Shown: positions 8,603-17,205 of the stretch, piece by piece
Layout of the letters: the number at the start of each line of letters is the position of its first letter
Position numbering within the stretch: the first letter of the stretch is position 1
NCBI GenBank assembly: GCA_900473045.1
Contig: UCKS01000037.1
Coordinates: 1 to 64,000 of the forward strand
DNA length: 64,000 bases
Source: Hyphomicrobiales bacterium
GTDB lineage: Bacteria > Pseudomonadota > Alphaproteobacteria > Rhizobiales > Rhizobiaceae
Reading direction: 5' to 3'
Position numbers and translations under genes: made by a program
The notes under the pieces: generated by a model
Told to the model about the DNA's origin: nothing
Databases searched by the model: none
The model's input: only the letters and a program-made list of their open reading frames with translations

Positions 8603-8998
8603 ATGAAAACGAAACTCATTCTCGCATCAGCCCTCGCCACAATCCTGCTCGGCGGCGCCGCTGTTGCAGAAGACGGCGCAGTTACCGGGGCGGCTGGTGG
8701 TGCCATCACTGGCGCAATCGTCGGCGGTCCCGTGGGCGCTGCAGTTGGCGGCGTCGCCGGCGCGATCGCAGGCGCTGTCATTGATCCCCCGCCGGAACGT
8801 GTTGTCACCTACGTTCGACAGCAGCCTGTACAGCGTTCAGTTGTCCTCGAACAGCCTATCGTCGTCGGGAAGCCTTTACCGCAAGAGGTGGTTCTGATGC
8901 CGATCGCGGAGGATCCCCGTTATTCCTACACCATCGTCAATGAGCAGCGTGTCATCGTGGACCCACAGACACGGACTGTCGTCCAGGTAATCCAGTAA
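8603..8998 (+). CDS. DUF1236 small exported protein
   Basis: A 131-residue exported protein. The signal peptide (about 1-21, 'LASALATILLGGAAVA') is followed by a glycine/alanine zipper-like stretch (about 25-60, repeated 'GAAVGG', 'GAIVGG' units) of the kind found in proteins that associate with membranes. The C-terminal DUF1236 domain has 'VVGKPLPQEVVLMPI', 'YSYTIVNEQRVIVDP' and 'TRTVVQVI'. Start chosen at ATG 8603 with AAAAAGGAG upstream. DUF1236 proteins are common in rhizobia and often induced in general stress, in keeping with the promoter seen here. The small membrane ORF at 9043 may be cotranscribed. Confidence 0.8.
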   Translation: MKTKLILASALATILLGGAAVAEDGAVTGAAGGAITGAIVGGPVGAAVGGVAGAIAGAVIDPPPERVVTYVRQQPVQRSVVLEQPIVVGKPLPQEVVLMPIAEDPRYSYTIVNEQRVIVDPQTRTVVQVIQ

Positions 8999-9042
8999 CG
9001 GTAACCTGTCCGGTGACATGATCGCCGTGAAGGAGATATGCA

Positions 9043-9117
9043 ATGAACAGTTTGATCTGGCTCGTTGGAGTAATTGTAATCATCGGCGCAATCCTGTCGT
9101 TTATTGGGTTCGCCTAA
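9043..9117 (+). CDS. 24-residue hydrophobic peptide
   Basis: A start codon with an excellent AAGGAGAT ribosome binding site begins a 24-residue, almost wholly hydrophobic peptide ('MNSLIWLVGVIVIIGAILSF...'), a single membrane helix. It begins 44 bases after the DUF1236 stop with no terminator between, so it probably shares the stress-type promoter. Similar short one-helix proteins occur in rhizobial genomes; function unknown. Confidence 0.55.
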   Translation: MNSLIWLVGVIVIIGAILSFIGFA

Positions 9118-9191
9118 ATTTTGACAGGGCGGTACGCGACGTGCCGCCCTGCTTCGTTACGCCTGCCCCCGCCCGTCACTGAGATCAACAA

Positions 9192-9371
9192 ATGTCATAT
9201 CAGCACACGCCAAAGTCCAGTTCCTCACTAGGCGGGGTTTTCTTCTTTATTTTTCTTTTGATGGCTGGACTGACCCTGGCAGTGTTCTCCACGAGCATGG
9301 CCGGACCGCCCAAACGACAGGTAACGGTGGTCTTGCCGGTTGGCAGCCCTCACTTCGAGCAGAACAAATAG
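9192..9371 (+). CDS. 59-residue membrane-anchored hypothetical
   Basis: The frame encodes a polar N-terminus, one transmembrane helix (about 15-33, 'GVFFFIFLLMAGLTLAVF') and a basic, Val-rich tail. The ribosome binding site is weak (GAG). It lies in the same orientation as its neighbours, between the stress-promoted DUF1236 unit and the FlbD-like gene. The amphipathic organisation suggests a genuine small membrane protein, but no family is recognised. Confidence 0.35.
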   Translation: MSYQHTPKSSSSLGGVFFFIFLLMAGLTLAVFSTSMAGPPKRQVTVVLPVGSPHFEQNK

Positions 9372-9454
9372 CGTGCACCATTCACAGCTCGACCTCGCGT
9401 AGTTTAGGGGCCGCGTCGATAGTGGTGTCAACCAGACGACCTAGGAGCGCTGCC

Positions 9455-9640
9455 ATGTGGCTTGAGCTGACATCTGAAACCGATGAAAAAATATACGTGA
9501 ACGTTAATCAGCTGATTGTCATTTATCCGGCAGATGAGCACAAACTCACGCGGATTCTAACGTCTGGAGGGCCGATCACGATCAAGGAGCCAATGGCATT
9601 TCTCCAGTCAAAACTTGAAGGCGCGACCGGCAAACAGTAA
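9455..9640 (+). CDS. FlbD-like small protein
   Basis: A 61-residue protein with the compact pattern of the FlbD family: 'MWLELT', 'KIYVNVNQLIVIYP', 'TRILTSGGPITIKEPMAFL'. The family is named from flagellar clusters, but many short homologues lie outside them. The ATG at 9455 has an AGGAGCGCTGCC lead; a GTG at 9422 would add eleven residues. No flagellar genes are nearby, so a flagellar role is not implied. It converges on the gene at 9709-10140. Confidence 0.55.
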   Translation: MWLELTSETDEKIYVNVNQLIVIYPADEHKLTRILTSGGPITIKEPMAFLQSKLEGATGKQ

Positions 9641-9708
9641 TCCAACTTGCTGCAATTCCCCGCGTTCGGGGGCCGCCGAATGTCTCGAGACGCACGCCAT
9701 CAGTTTTT

Positions 9709-10140
9709 TTAATGCAGAAATCTCAGTCGGATCTCATCTGCGAGGGTGGCCTGCCGGTTCACGATAGTGCGACCTTTGGAATCCTTCATGATATATCGGC
9801 CATTGCGCACGACCTCGCTGATCCCGTCGCTATGGCGAACAGATAATCCTGCAGAACCGGCCTTGCCTTGCGAACTCTGACCCTTCGCGCCTTGGGAGTT
9901 TCCCCGGGTCTCGCTTTTGCCCGCGCCCTGATTGCCATTCCCGCCGCCGTTCCCGTTGCCCCCACCGTTCCCATTGCCGCCGCCATTTCCATTTCCGTTG
10001 TTGCCGTCTTTTGCAAAAACAGAGTGGGGGGCGAGCTCAAGGGTAAAATCCGAAACCTTCAGTGTGTACGGGGTTGCCGCAATCAATACGCTCAAAATGA
10101 TGCCGAGTTGAGACTGAACAATTTTTCGGCACGTCGTCAT
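9709..10140 (-). CDS. Secreted Gly/Asn-rich protein
   Basis: A 143-residue predicted exported protein. A hydrophobic N-terminal segment (about 13-31) acts as signal or anchor. A Gly/Asn repeat block follows ('GNGNGGGNGNGGG' units, about 46-72), then a polar Ser/Gln/Lys linker, and a conserved-looking C-terminal module 'GLSVRHSDGISEVVRNGRYIMKDSKGRTIVNR' in two pieces. The C-terminal module recurs in rhizobial exported proteins, in my recollection. The repeat tract is encoded by GGC/AAC-like codons and may vary in length between strains. Function unknown. Confidence 0.6.
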   Translation of the reverse strand: MTTCRKIVQSQLGIILSVLIAATPYTLKVSDFTLELAPHSVFAKDGNNGNGNGGGNGNGGGNGNGGGNGNQGAGKSETRGNSQGAKGQSSQGKAGSAGLSVRHSDGISEVVRNGRYIMKDSKGRTIVNRQATLADEIRLRFLH

Positions 10141-10550
10141 GTGGGGCTCCTTGCGAGCGAACCTCTACGCCCATCATCTCAAAGCACGCAGGCATGCGTG
10201 CAGTAGCGCTTTAACTCTGAATTTGACCGCGCCGATCGTCAACGGGACCTGATCGTATTTACCCTCATCCCGACCTGTTCTCTATCTCGTCCAGGCATGA
10301 GCCGTTATCTGGTGGGGGTGAAACTCGCGCGACAACAAAAGAACCTATGGTTTAAACGGATTTGGGGCAAAATCTCCTTGTTTGCAACCTCGCTAGGACC
10401 TTTGCCTTGAAATTCATTCCAAAGGTCTTGGCTTGTTAGAGGGCCGAAGCCGGATGGAGGGATGCTCCTCAAGAGCTATATTGACAGTAGGCGTGTCTCG
10501 CGGTCAGCGCTAGCGCTGAAAAAAGAAGGTTAGGTATCACGAGGTCTGAA
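10141..10550. other. Intergenic region with 16-base palindrome
   Basis: No gene is seen. TCAGCGCTAGCGCTGA (10504-10519) is a perfect palindrome followed by AAAAAAG. It may be an operator or the stem of a terminator reading leftward. It lies 31 bases before the hypothetical gene at 10551. Confidence 0.4.
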
Positions 10551-10823
10551 ATGCCCGACGGATTTACGATTTACGCTTACACCTTAGGAGCTGGGAGTTC
10601 CTTATCCTATGTGTCGGACGAAGCTCGGGCCTATCAAGACGCGCGTCGTCATCGTCTCTTCCTCCTCGAAGATCCCACTCGAAAGCCTCCGGAGTATACG
10701 ATTGTCTATAGGGTTTTGCTTCGTCCGGTGCAGATCGGAGCCCTCCTCGATATTTTGAATGATCGAGGGTGCGCGGTTGAGAGGCTGGTGGAAACCATGG
10801 AGCCGATCGGCAAGGTCGTTTGA
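10551..10823 (+). CDS. Hypothetical protein
   Basis: A 90-residue soluble protein without a recognised domain. An ATG follows AGGTATCACGAGG. The C-terminal half ('YTIVYRVLLRPVQIGALLDILND...VERLVETMEPIG') has beta-alpha patterning, whereas the N-terminus is Tyr/Ser-rich. A small frame begins three bases after its stop (10826), suggesting a short two-gene unit. Function unknown. Confidence 0.5.
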   Translation: MPDGFTIYAYTLGAGSSLSYVSDEARAYQDARRHRLFLLEDPTRKPPEYTIVYRVLLRPVQIGALLDILNDRGCAVERLVETMEPIGKVV

Positions 10824-10825
10824 TC

Positions 10826-10945
10826 ATGCATTACGTTTTCGCAGTTGAGCATCATTGGGTCCCAGACCGCCCACGTAAGGGCCAGCGGTTGGCGTGTCGC
10901 GTCTCGGCCGGCCAGAAACAGTGGAAGCTTCTTCACCCAACGTAG
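10826..10945 (+). CDS. Possible 39-residue basic peptide
   Basis: An ATG frame begins three bases after the preceding stop and encodes an Arg/Lys/His-rich peptide ('MHYVFAVEHHWVPDRPRKG...'). Tight spacing permits translational coupling. No domain is recognised, and chance occurrence cannot be excluded. Confidence 0.25.
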   Translation: MHYVFAVEHHWVPDRPRKGQRLACRVSAGQKQWKLLHPT

Positions 10946-10993
10946 GACCAATACTCCATCACCGCGTCGATCCGACTGGAAGGATACCGCACT

Positions 10994-11245
10994 ATGACGC
11001 ATTATGCCTGGACAATAAGAGCGAGCGGTTTACAGGACGTACAAAAGGTCACCACGCTCCCGGAGCTTCACGACGTTCTTCAGTTGTTGAAGCTGCCCGG
11101 ATTAGCACCGCCGGCATGGTTGACCATGGATCCCTGGCGCGAAGAGCTCTCCGGGGATGGCCGCTACGTCTATGATGAAGGCGGCTCGGATGAATGGTCC
11201 CTTGTCTGGACAAAAGTCTATTACGGGCCCGGTGACGTTACCTGA
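10994..11245 (+). CDS. Hypothetical protein
   Basis: An 83-residue protein with a GGAAGG ribosome binding site. Sequence features are 'WTIRASGLQDVQKVTTLPELHDVLQLL' (helix) and a C-terminal, Trp/Tyr/Asp/Gly-rich beta region ('GDGRYVYDEGGSDEWSLVW'). It has no signal or membrane segment. I do not recognise the family. It belongs to the same run of small plus-strand genes. Confidence 0.5.
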   Translation: MTHYAWTIRASGLQDVQKVTTLPELHDVLQLLKLPGLAPPAWLTMDPWREELSGDGRYVYDEGGSDEWSLVWTKVYYGPGDVT

Positions 11246-11590
11246 CAGTGACGCAGTTAACGAAATCTCCTCCGCTTTTTAAGACAGGAGAACCCGCCGT
11301 CCGAAAAGAACGACGGTCTAACCGGGGTGGCCATGCCGCCGTTTCTACGCAGTCCACAGCGTGGGTAAAACATAGGACTTTTGCCCGCCCACTCTGGGGC
11401 TTTGGTCCACCACACCAAGCCACCTTTTGGATGTCCGAATTTGCGATATTGAGCTGGCTCGGTTTGTCTGAACAGTTTCGGGTCTCAGGTCAGCGGCGCT
11501 CGACGAAATTGTCTTGAAGCCACCCTGCCGACGGACGCGTCAGAAAATCTGAACGACAGTTAACCCCGGATGAAAGACGCATATTCCAAA
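11246..11590. other. Intergenic region, nothing recognised
   Basis: It separates the small plus-strand genes from the convergent GGDEF/EAL gene. Open frames here lack family patterns or start signals. No terminator with a T tract is evident. Confidence 0.4.
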
Positions 11591-13762
11591 TCAACCCCGC
11601 TCCTGTTTTGCGTTGCCTATATTGACAAGCGCCATGACCTCTTCACGAGCTATTGGGCGAGACATCAGAAATCCCTGAACGTTATTGCAGCCCAACGACT
11701 TTAGTGCCTCCCTCTGTTCGTTCGTCTCGACCCCTTCTGCCGTTGTCTGAAGGCCTTGCGCCCGCGCCATATTGATAATCGCTTCAACAATCGCGCTGTT
11801 TTGACCTCCGCCTATCCCTCCTATGAAGGATTTGTCTATCTTGAGCCTGTCCACAGTGACGTTCTGAACCCGGGAAAAGGAAGAATATCCTGTACCAAAG
11901 TCGTCGATGGCAAACTTTACACCCGCATTTCTCAACATCGTAATGTTTCGCTCAGTTTCCTGCTCGCCATTGATGGCAAGGCTCTCTGTGATTTCGATCT
12001 CGAGCCGCCTCGGTTCGACCCCCCATTTCGCCAGCGTGGAGAGAACGCGAAGCGGGTAGCCTGGCGAGCTTAGTTCCGCCGCGGAAGCGTTTACGGCAAC
12101 ACTGATTGACGGCAAAAACGCAATCAGGCTGCACGCGTCTTCTAACACCAGACTGCCGATTTTGTGGATGAGGCCAATTTCCTCTGCGAGCGGAATGAAA
12201 ACGTCAGGACCGATTTGGCCCAACTCCGGGTGTTTCCACCGTGCGAGCGCTTCGACTGAGCAAGGTCCAGAACTGTCTGCTAGGTAGACAGGTTGGTAAG
12301 CCACCTCGATCTGGGTCCCCCCTGAGAGTGCATCACGAAGACTATGCTCAAGTTTTCGCCGCGTACGAAGAAGTTCGTCCATATGATCGCCAAACACGGC
12401 ATATGCGTTTCGACCGGCAGCCTTCGCATGATAAAGTGCGATATCGGCCTGACGCGTTAGTTCGTTCGCATCGGCGCCCGAACCGGTTGCAGTCGCCACA
12501 CCGACGCTCGCGCCTATCGAAATATAAGCGCCTTCTATCTCAAACGGCTCCCGCAGGCTCGCCACTATTCGGTTGGCTGTGTCGGCAACTTCATTGCTCC
12601 CGGTGATTTCGAGTAAGACAGTGAATTCATCGCCGCCGATCCGTCCGATCAGGGCGTGCGGAAGGATACCTCTCATTCTATCTGCAACGAGAGAAATCAA
12701 CTTGTCACCTATCGGATGGCCGTACGTATCGTTCACTGCTTTAAACCGGTCGAGGTCTACGAAAAGCACGCTACGGACATCTTCTGGCTTTGAACGCTGG
12801 AGCCGCACGACAAGTTCGTTTTGGAAATGCGCCCTGTTCGCAAGTCCCGTTAGAGTGTCACGAAGCGCTAGGCTCTGAAGTTCCTGGCGGTTGGAATTAA
12901 GTTTGACCGAGCGCCTCCAGATGGCATGGCCGGCCAGGCTTGCCGCGATAAATATAGCAATGACGGAGAGGCCTACTACCGGCAAGGTCGCGTGCAACAC
13001 GTTCGTTCCGGGTTCGAATGGATGCCAGTTGAAATATCCGATGGTCTCCCCCGATTTCGTCCTGAGGGCGATCTGCGAGTGACTGTAGTCGTGAAGCATT
13101 GTGGTCGTGAACTGCATCTCGGCGAATTGATATTCGCCACCGATCTGGATCGGGAAATCGCGATCAAGGAACCTTACGGCTACATGCAGATTTTCTTCAC
13201 CGGCCCGCTGCTCGATCTCGCCAGTGTCGGAAACAATCGGTTTGACGCTGATCACAGCAGGCCGTCCACCCACGAATTTCAAATCGCTTTCGCCGATCGA
13301 GAGAACCCTGTCCGATATGCCGTCCTGATTTGCGGCAGCAAGCCGTACACGCAGACGACTGGCCAATGGACTATAGGCCCGATAAAGGTCCGTCGCCGTG
13401 GAGGCGCCGAATGGCTCCGCAATGAACTCGTAGATTACCTGTCCATCCGCTGAGAGCACGACAGCAGCGTCATGCCCGAAGTAGGTGTTCATCCATCGTC
13501 CCAGGTTCACGTCAAGCCAGTCGAGATCACGCTCCCTCGTCTTGACGACCGCGTCGTCCCAGACGGTAGCGCTCTCTTGATCATGGGCGACTGATGACCG
13601 CAACTTTGATACAATGAGGGTGACGAGATCTTTCTGCCGCGCGGCCGCCACTTCATCCGTTCTGGCTGCCGCCCAGTACAAAGTGCCGAGTAGCATCGCT
13701 CCTACCATTGCCGATGCGCCTGCGGGAACAATCCATTTCAAAAACAACTGCGACTGCTTCAT
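11591..13762 (-). CDS. CHASE4-GGDEF-EAL cyclic-di-GMP signalling protein
   Basis: A 723-residue membrane protein for turnover of cyclic-di-GMP. Helix one (about 9-33) and helix two (about 250-272) flank a periplasmic CHASE4-type sensor region ('SVAHDQESATVWDDAVV', 'WMNTYFGHDAAVVLS'). The GGDEF domain (about 295-455) keeps 'RDTLTGLANRAHF', 'FVDLDRFKAVND' and an intact active site 'RIGGDEF'. The EAL domain (about 475-715) keeps 'VEALARW', 'EITES', 'DDFGTGYSS', the Lys in 'LKIDKSFI' and 'TAEGVET', so both synthase and phosphodiesterase activities could be present. No separate signalling partner is adjacent. It would link an extracellular cue to motility or biofilm choices. Confidence 0.9.
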   Translation of the reverse strand: MKQSQLFLKWIVPAGASAMVGAMLLGTLYWAAARTDEVAAARQKDLVTLIVSKLRSSVAHDQESATVWDDAVVKTRERDLDWLDVNLGRWMNTYFGHDAAVVLSADGQVIYEFIAEPFGASTATDLYRAYSPLASRLRVRLAAANQDGISDRVLSIGESDLKFVGGRPAVISVKPIVSDTGEIEQRAGEENLHVAVRFLDRDFPIQIGGEYQFAEMQFTTTMLHDYSHSQIALRTKSGETIGYFNWHPFEPGTNVLHATLPVVGLSVIAIFIAASLAGHAIWRRSVKLNSNRQELQSLALRDTLTGLANRAHFQNELVVRLQRSKPEDVRSVLFVDLDRFKAVNDTYGHPIGDKLISLVADRMRGILPHALIGRIGGDEFTVLLEITGSNEVADTANRIVASLREPFEIEGAYISIGASVGVATATGSGADANELTRQADIALYHAKAAGRNAYAVFGDHMDELLRTRRKLEHSLRDALSGGTQIEVAYQPVYLADSSGPCSVEALARWKHPELGQIGPDVFIPLAEEIGLIHKIGSLVLEDACSLIAFLPSISVAVNASAAELSSPGYPLRVLSTLAKWGVEPRRLEIEITESLAINGEQETERNITMLRNAGVKFAIDDFGTGYSSFSRVQNVTVDRLKIDKSFIGGIGGGQNSAIVEAIINMARAQGLQTTAEGVETNEQREALKSLGCNNVQGFLMSRPIAREEVMALVNIGNAKQERG

Positions 13763-14231
13763 GATGCGACATATGCCTTTCCATTGGGCAGAAACCTAGC
13801 GCCTCTGAGTTAAGCCGGCGGGAATGGATACGGTTAATAAACTAATTTGCCACTTTACGTGCTGCACAGTGAATTGCCGGCAGAGGGCGGCGATACTGCT
13901 GCTGGTAGTCACTCACGAACGAGCTTGCCCCGACATGGCTCACCGATTTGCATCACATCTTCCGCGGCAAGCTTATGGTTTGGACGGTGGCTGAAGTGCA
14001 GCCAGCACTGCATAAAGATATGGATACCGAGTGCAGTAAGGGGAGCGGCTACCGCGCTCCTTTTGCTGGTATTTCATGGCTTTTCACTGCTCAGGGCAAA
14101 GGAGTTAACAACACTAGATGGACCAGCTTACCGTCGATTGAGGTCAGGATCTCTCTTCCGGAATTCGGAGAGTTATAGTCAAAATGCCAGCAAACTATTT
14201 CAGAGCGTTGAGGGATGGCGTTAGATCAAAA
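13763..14231. other. Region without a recognisable gene
   Basis: A plus-strand frame across 13906-14178 ('LAPTWLTDLHHIFRGKLMVWTVAEV...') has protein-like composition but no start signal and no family that I recognise. It may be a gene remnant. The rest is AT-richer and carries the promoter region of the GGDEF/EAL gene. Confidence 0.35.
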
Positions 14232-15320
14232 TTAGAAGATGTGAACGATGTTTCCTTCAACGGCCGATCTTACCGCGGCAGTCGTCAGAGCAATACTCGC
14301 GAGGTTGTCGCGCGCGTTGTGTAGCGGTGCCCGGTCATCCTCGATCGCACACATTAGCTCCCCCATCGCTCCACGGAAACCGTCATTGAACCAAGTGCCC
14401 ACGAGTTCAGGTCGCGCCACGCCGCGCTCTGTCCAGAGTTCAACCGACTGTGTGCCCAAGCTTGGACCGGTGCTGACGAGACTGCCTTTCGTTCCGCAGA
14501 TGTAGGTGCAGTCCAGGGGCCCATACTTGGTCGCCCCGTTGAACACGAACGACGCCTGGCCTCCTTCAAACTCGACCAGCGCCTGGGCCAGAAGCGGCGG
14601 GGCGACGTCCTGATCGACAGCGCGTGCGTTGGTCGCCACCACTGTGGATGCCCGATCGCCGATGAGGCTGACTAGGAAGTCGAACCAATGGATCGCGAAA
14701 TCCTGAAACAGCAGGTGGTGGTTAGTTTCAAACGTCGTGCCCTTAATCCACCCGTGGTTCCAGTGGATGCCAACATGGCACGATACAACTTGACCAATGA
14801 GGCCGCTTTTAACCGCTTCACGCATGTAGCTAAGATGCGGTGCCCAGCGGCCGTTCTGGTTCACAGCAAGCTTGAGGTTGCGTTTTTCGGCGAGCTCAAC
14901 GAGCCTTAGTCCTGAGTCAAGCTTAAGGACGAACGGCTTTTGCGATAAGACGTGCTTTCCTGACTGGAGTGCGCGTTCGATCATCGCATAGCGCGCTTCG
15001 GGATGCGTTGTGATGTCCACGATTTCGATATCGTCACGATTGAGGACAGCCTCGAAATCAGAAGTAGTTTCTGCTTGGGGAAAAAATGCGTTTCTGCGTT
15101 CCTTGGCTTTTACAAGGGTGCGATTGCAGATTACCCTCACATCGTAACCGGCGTCCCGGTATGCATCTAGGTGTGCAGACGAGATTCCGCCCGCTCCGAT
15201 CACGGCAATGCCAGGAGAATAGGATCTGCTGCGCGGCGGAAGATAATCGAGGACCGGCGCATCAACCAAACGCGCGCTCTCAGACTTTAGGGCGTAGTCG
15301 CTGTCGGTCGGCCCGCTCAT
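14232..15320 (-). CDS. Gfo/Idh/MocA-family dehydrogenase (last gene of moc-like operon)
   Basis: A 362-residue NAD(P)-dependent oxidoreductase. An N-terminal extension of about 35 residues precedes the Rossmann fold 'IAVIGAGGISSAHLDAYRDAG'. The usual Glu-Lys-Pro of the family is 'SQKPF' here, keeping the Lys-Pro that contacts cofactor and substrate. The C-terminal alpha/beta domain carries the 'NQNGRWAPHL...' and 'DFAIHWFDFLVSL' segments seen in the family. It likely oxidises a ring hydroxyl of a sugar or cyclitol. Its start overlaps the preceding dehydrogenase by ATGA, so it is the promoter-distal gene of the six-gene minus-strand operon. Substrate inferred only from context. Confidence 0.85.
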   Translation of the reverse strand: MSGPTDSDYALKSESARLVDAPVLDYLPPRSRSYSPGIAVIGAGGISSAHLDAYRDAGYDVRVICNRTLVKAKERRNAFFPQAETTSDFEAVLNRDDIEIVDITTHPEARYAMIERALQSGKHVLSQKPFVLKLDSGLRLVELAEKRNLKLAVNQNGRWAPHLSYMREAVKSGLIGQVVSCHVGIHWNHGWIKGTTFETNHHLLFQDFAIHWFDFLVSLIGDRASTVVATNARAVDQDVAPPLLAQALVEFEGGQASFVFNGATKYGPLDCTYICGTKGSLVSTGPSLGTQSVELWTERGVARPELVGTWFNDGFRGAMGELMCAIEDDRAPLHNARDNLASIALTTAAVRSAVEGNIVHIF

Positions 15321-16393
15321 GACAGTAGTCCTACTGTTCGCTTTTCTCTCGCCGATAACACGGCGCTGTCAATAATCTGCTGCCCAATTCGTGAGATTGC
15401 CGGATCAAGCGGGCCCACTATTGGGTTTCCAGTTTCCATACACCTGATGAGATACTCAACAGCCGATCGGTGGCCATCCTTGAGGACGTCTACCTTGATG
15501 GAGGTTGGAGTGGGTCGTTGTCGGGTCTGGACAGTCACATGCTGTTCGTAGTCAAAACTGGAGATGGTGCCTTCGGATCCGACGATGACGAAACCGCATT
15601 TCGGTTGAGGCTGCTGGGTCCAAGGATCTGTAAATGTTCCCCAGCGGGTCTCAAACTTCGACAGACCAGCACGATAACGGCAGATCGTGATGGAATGTTC
15701 ATCGACTTCTAAGCCCGCGGGCTCGTCCACAACACAGGTTACTTCCAACGGCTTTTCGCCGTTCATGAACCATGTGCCAAGGGTGCTGCCATATCCCAGG
15801 TAGTCACGAAGACTGCCGCCGCCGGAGACGTGCTTATACCACCATGAGCCCGGCTTTGCAGCTTCGACCTCCTTTTGGCTAACTTCCGCCTTATCAGCCA
15901 AGTGATATAAAGGACCACGGTTCCCGTCGTAAAAATGGACCTCAATGACCTCGCCGATCGCGCCGTCGTCGATTAGTCGCTTTGCCGTAACATGGCATGG
16001 ATACCAGGCGAGAGGCCAGTTTACCGCGAGAAGTTTCCCGCTGTCTTCCACGGCCTTGGTCATCCGGTCTGAATCAGCGATTGAGGCGGCGAATGGCTTC
16101 TCGACGAGCACATGCACCCGGTACTTCGCCAGTCGCTCGACATAGTCGGCGTGATCCGCCGTCGCCGCGCAGAGTATGACCAGGTCAGGCTTTGTCTCTT
16201 CCACACATCGATCGACTTCATGAAAGACTTTGTTCTTGCTGAGATTGAAGGCCGCGACAGCCGACTGCATGCGTTCTGCCGATTTATCGCAAACCCCGAC
16301 TATTTCGGCTCTGGGGTGATGGTAAACCTCGCGCAGCAAATCCCCCATGTGCATGTGATCGAAATTGATACCTGCAACGCGCCAGTTTCTCAT
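15317..16393 (-). CDS. Gfo/Idh/MocA-family dehydrogenase
   Basis: A 358-residue second dehydrogenase of the same superfamily, only distantly similar to its neighbour. It has a Rossmann N-terminus ('VAGINFDHMHMGDLLREVYHHPRAEIVGVCD'-type, split across residues 6-35), the canonical 'VLVEKPFAAS' motif near residue 95 and a Trp/Tyr-rich C-terminal domain ('GSWWYKHVSGGGSLRDYLGYG'). The HMHMGDL start is typical of the inositol/glucose-fructose-oxidoreductase branch. ATGA overlaps on both sides tie it into the operon. Two dehydrogenases acting in succession would fit stepwise oxidation of a polyol or inosamine-like ring. Confidence 0.85.
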   Translation of the reverse strand: MRNWRVAGINFDHMHMGDLLREVYHHPRAEIVGVCDKSAERMQSAVAAFNLSKNKVFHEVDRCVEETKPDLVILCAATADHADYVERLAKYRVHVLVEKPFAASIADSDRMTKAVEDSGKLLAVNWPLAWYPCHVTAKRLIDDGAIGEVIEVHFYDGNRGPLYHLADKAEVSQKEVEAAKPGSWWYKHVSGGGSLRDYLGYGSTLGTWFMNGEKPLEVTCVVDEPAGLEVDEHSITICRYRAGLSKFETRWGTFTDPWTQQPQPKCGFVIVGSEGTISSFDYEQHVTVQTRQRPTPTSIKVDVLKDGHRSAVEYLIRCMETGNPIVGPLDPAISRIGQQIIDSAVLSAREKRTVGLLS

Positions 16394-17196
16394 CCTGCGG
16401 CACCCTCAAGCTCGGTCAGAAAAAGCCTAAGTTCTTCCGGTTCTATTGCAACGAGGTGGTTGTCAGCCGGATAAACACCACTTGCGACATCCGCTGCATA
16501 TTCGCGAAATGCAGAGACACGTTCGCCTTGTAGGCGGCGGTACTCCGTCGAAAAGTTCCGATACACTTTTGAGTGCCGTGGATAGTGACCGTCGTGGCAG
16601 CCAAGAACGTCCGTGGCAAACAGGTACTGGGCATCGCAACCCGCCCCGGCACCCATTGAAATCATGAGCAACGTCGTCTTCTCTGAAATCGCGGCGGCGA
16701 CCTGAGGCGGAACGACCTCGATCTCGACGGCGAATGCCCCCGCTTCTTCCAATGCCTTGGTCGCTCGCCAAATGTTCAACGCCGAATGCGCAGTCTTGCC
16801 AACTGCCTTGAACCCGCCGGTCCAGGTGCGGCGGGATGGAATGAGGCCGACGTGGCCGACAACGGGTATACCCTCGTCGCGCAGACGCCGGACGATACCA
16901 AGGCTGGCTCCGCAGTAAACGGCGTTCGCACCGGCCTTGAGCAGCCGGAACGCCACTCGGAGGTAATCCTCCTCAGTAATGTAAGCGCCGGGTTCCAGGC
17001 CCCCGACGACGAACGGTCGCGGACAGGCATCCCGAAACCCCGGTTGCTCCAAAAGTTCAGGCGGAACGGAAAGCATGTCGATGTCGGCGAGGCTGGCGGC
17101 AGCCGCCTCCTCAAGCGTCTCAACGCGAAGCTTCGTAAGTTGGCGTTTTCCCTTCAGAGAAAGCAAGTCGGCGACGGTAGGCTGGGTCGATATCAT
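16390..17196 (-). CDS. PanB-fold (ketopantoate hydroxymethyltransferase-like) protein with altered active site
   Basis: A 268-residue single-domain TIM-barrel protein close in length to PanB. Shared segments are 'VVGHVGLIPS' (PanB 'GHIGLTPQ'), 'GGFKAVGKT', 'ALEEAGAFAVEIEVVP' (the catalytic Glu region) and 'GAGAGCDAQYLFATDVLG' (PanB 'GIGAG..CDGQVLV..DMLG'). In contrast the metal-binding regions differ: where PanB has 'VGDSLG' this protein has 'LSVPPELL', where it has 'DLPF' this has 'GGLEPG', and the Lys/Glu of 'KLEGG' are replaced by 'YCGAS'. Family residue roles are from memory. A pantothenate role is therefore doubtful. Its place between an oxygenase reductase and two dehydrogenases points to catabolism, perhaps aldol-type or C1 chemistry. 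Confidence 0.75.
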   Translation of the reverse strand: MISTQPTVADLLSLKGKRQLTKLRVETLEEAAAASLADIDMLSVPPELLEQPGFRDACPRPFVVGGLEPGAYITEEDYLRVAFRLLKAGANAVYCGASLGIVRRLRDEGIPVVGHVGLIPSRRTWTGGFKAVGKTAHSALNIWRATKALEEAGAFAVEIEVVPPQVAAAISEKTTLLMISMGAGAGCDAQYLFATDVLGCHDGHYPRHSKVYRNFSTEYRRLQGERVSAFREYAADVASGVYPADNHLVAIEPEELRLFLTELEGAAG

Positions 17197-17205
17197 TCTA
17201 TAATC

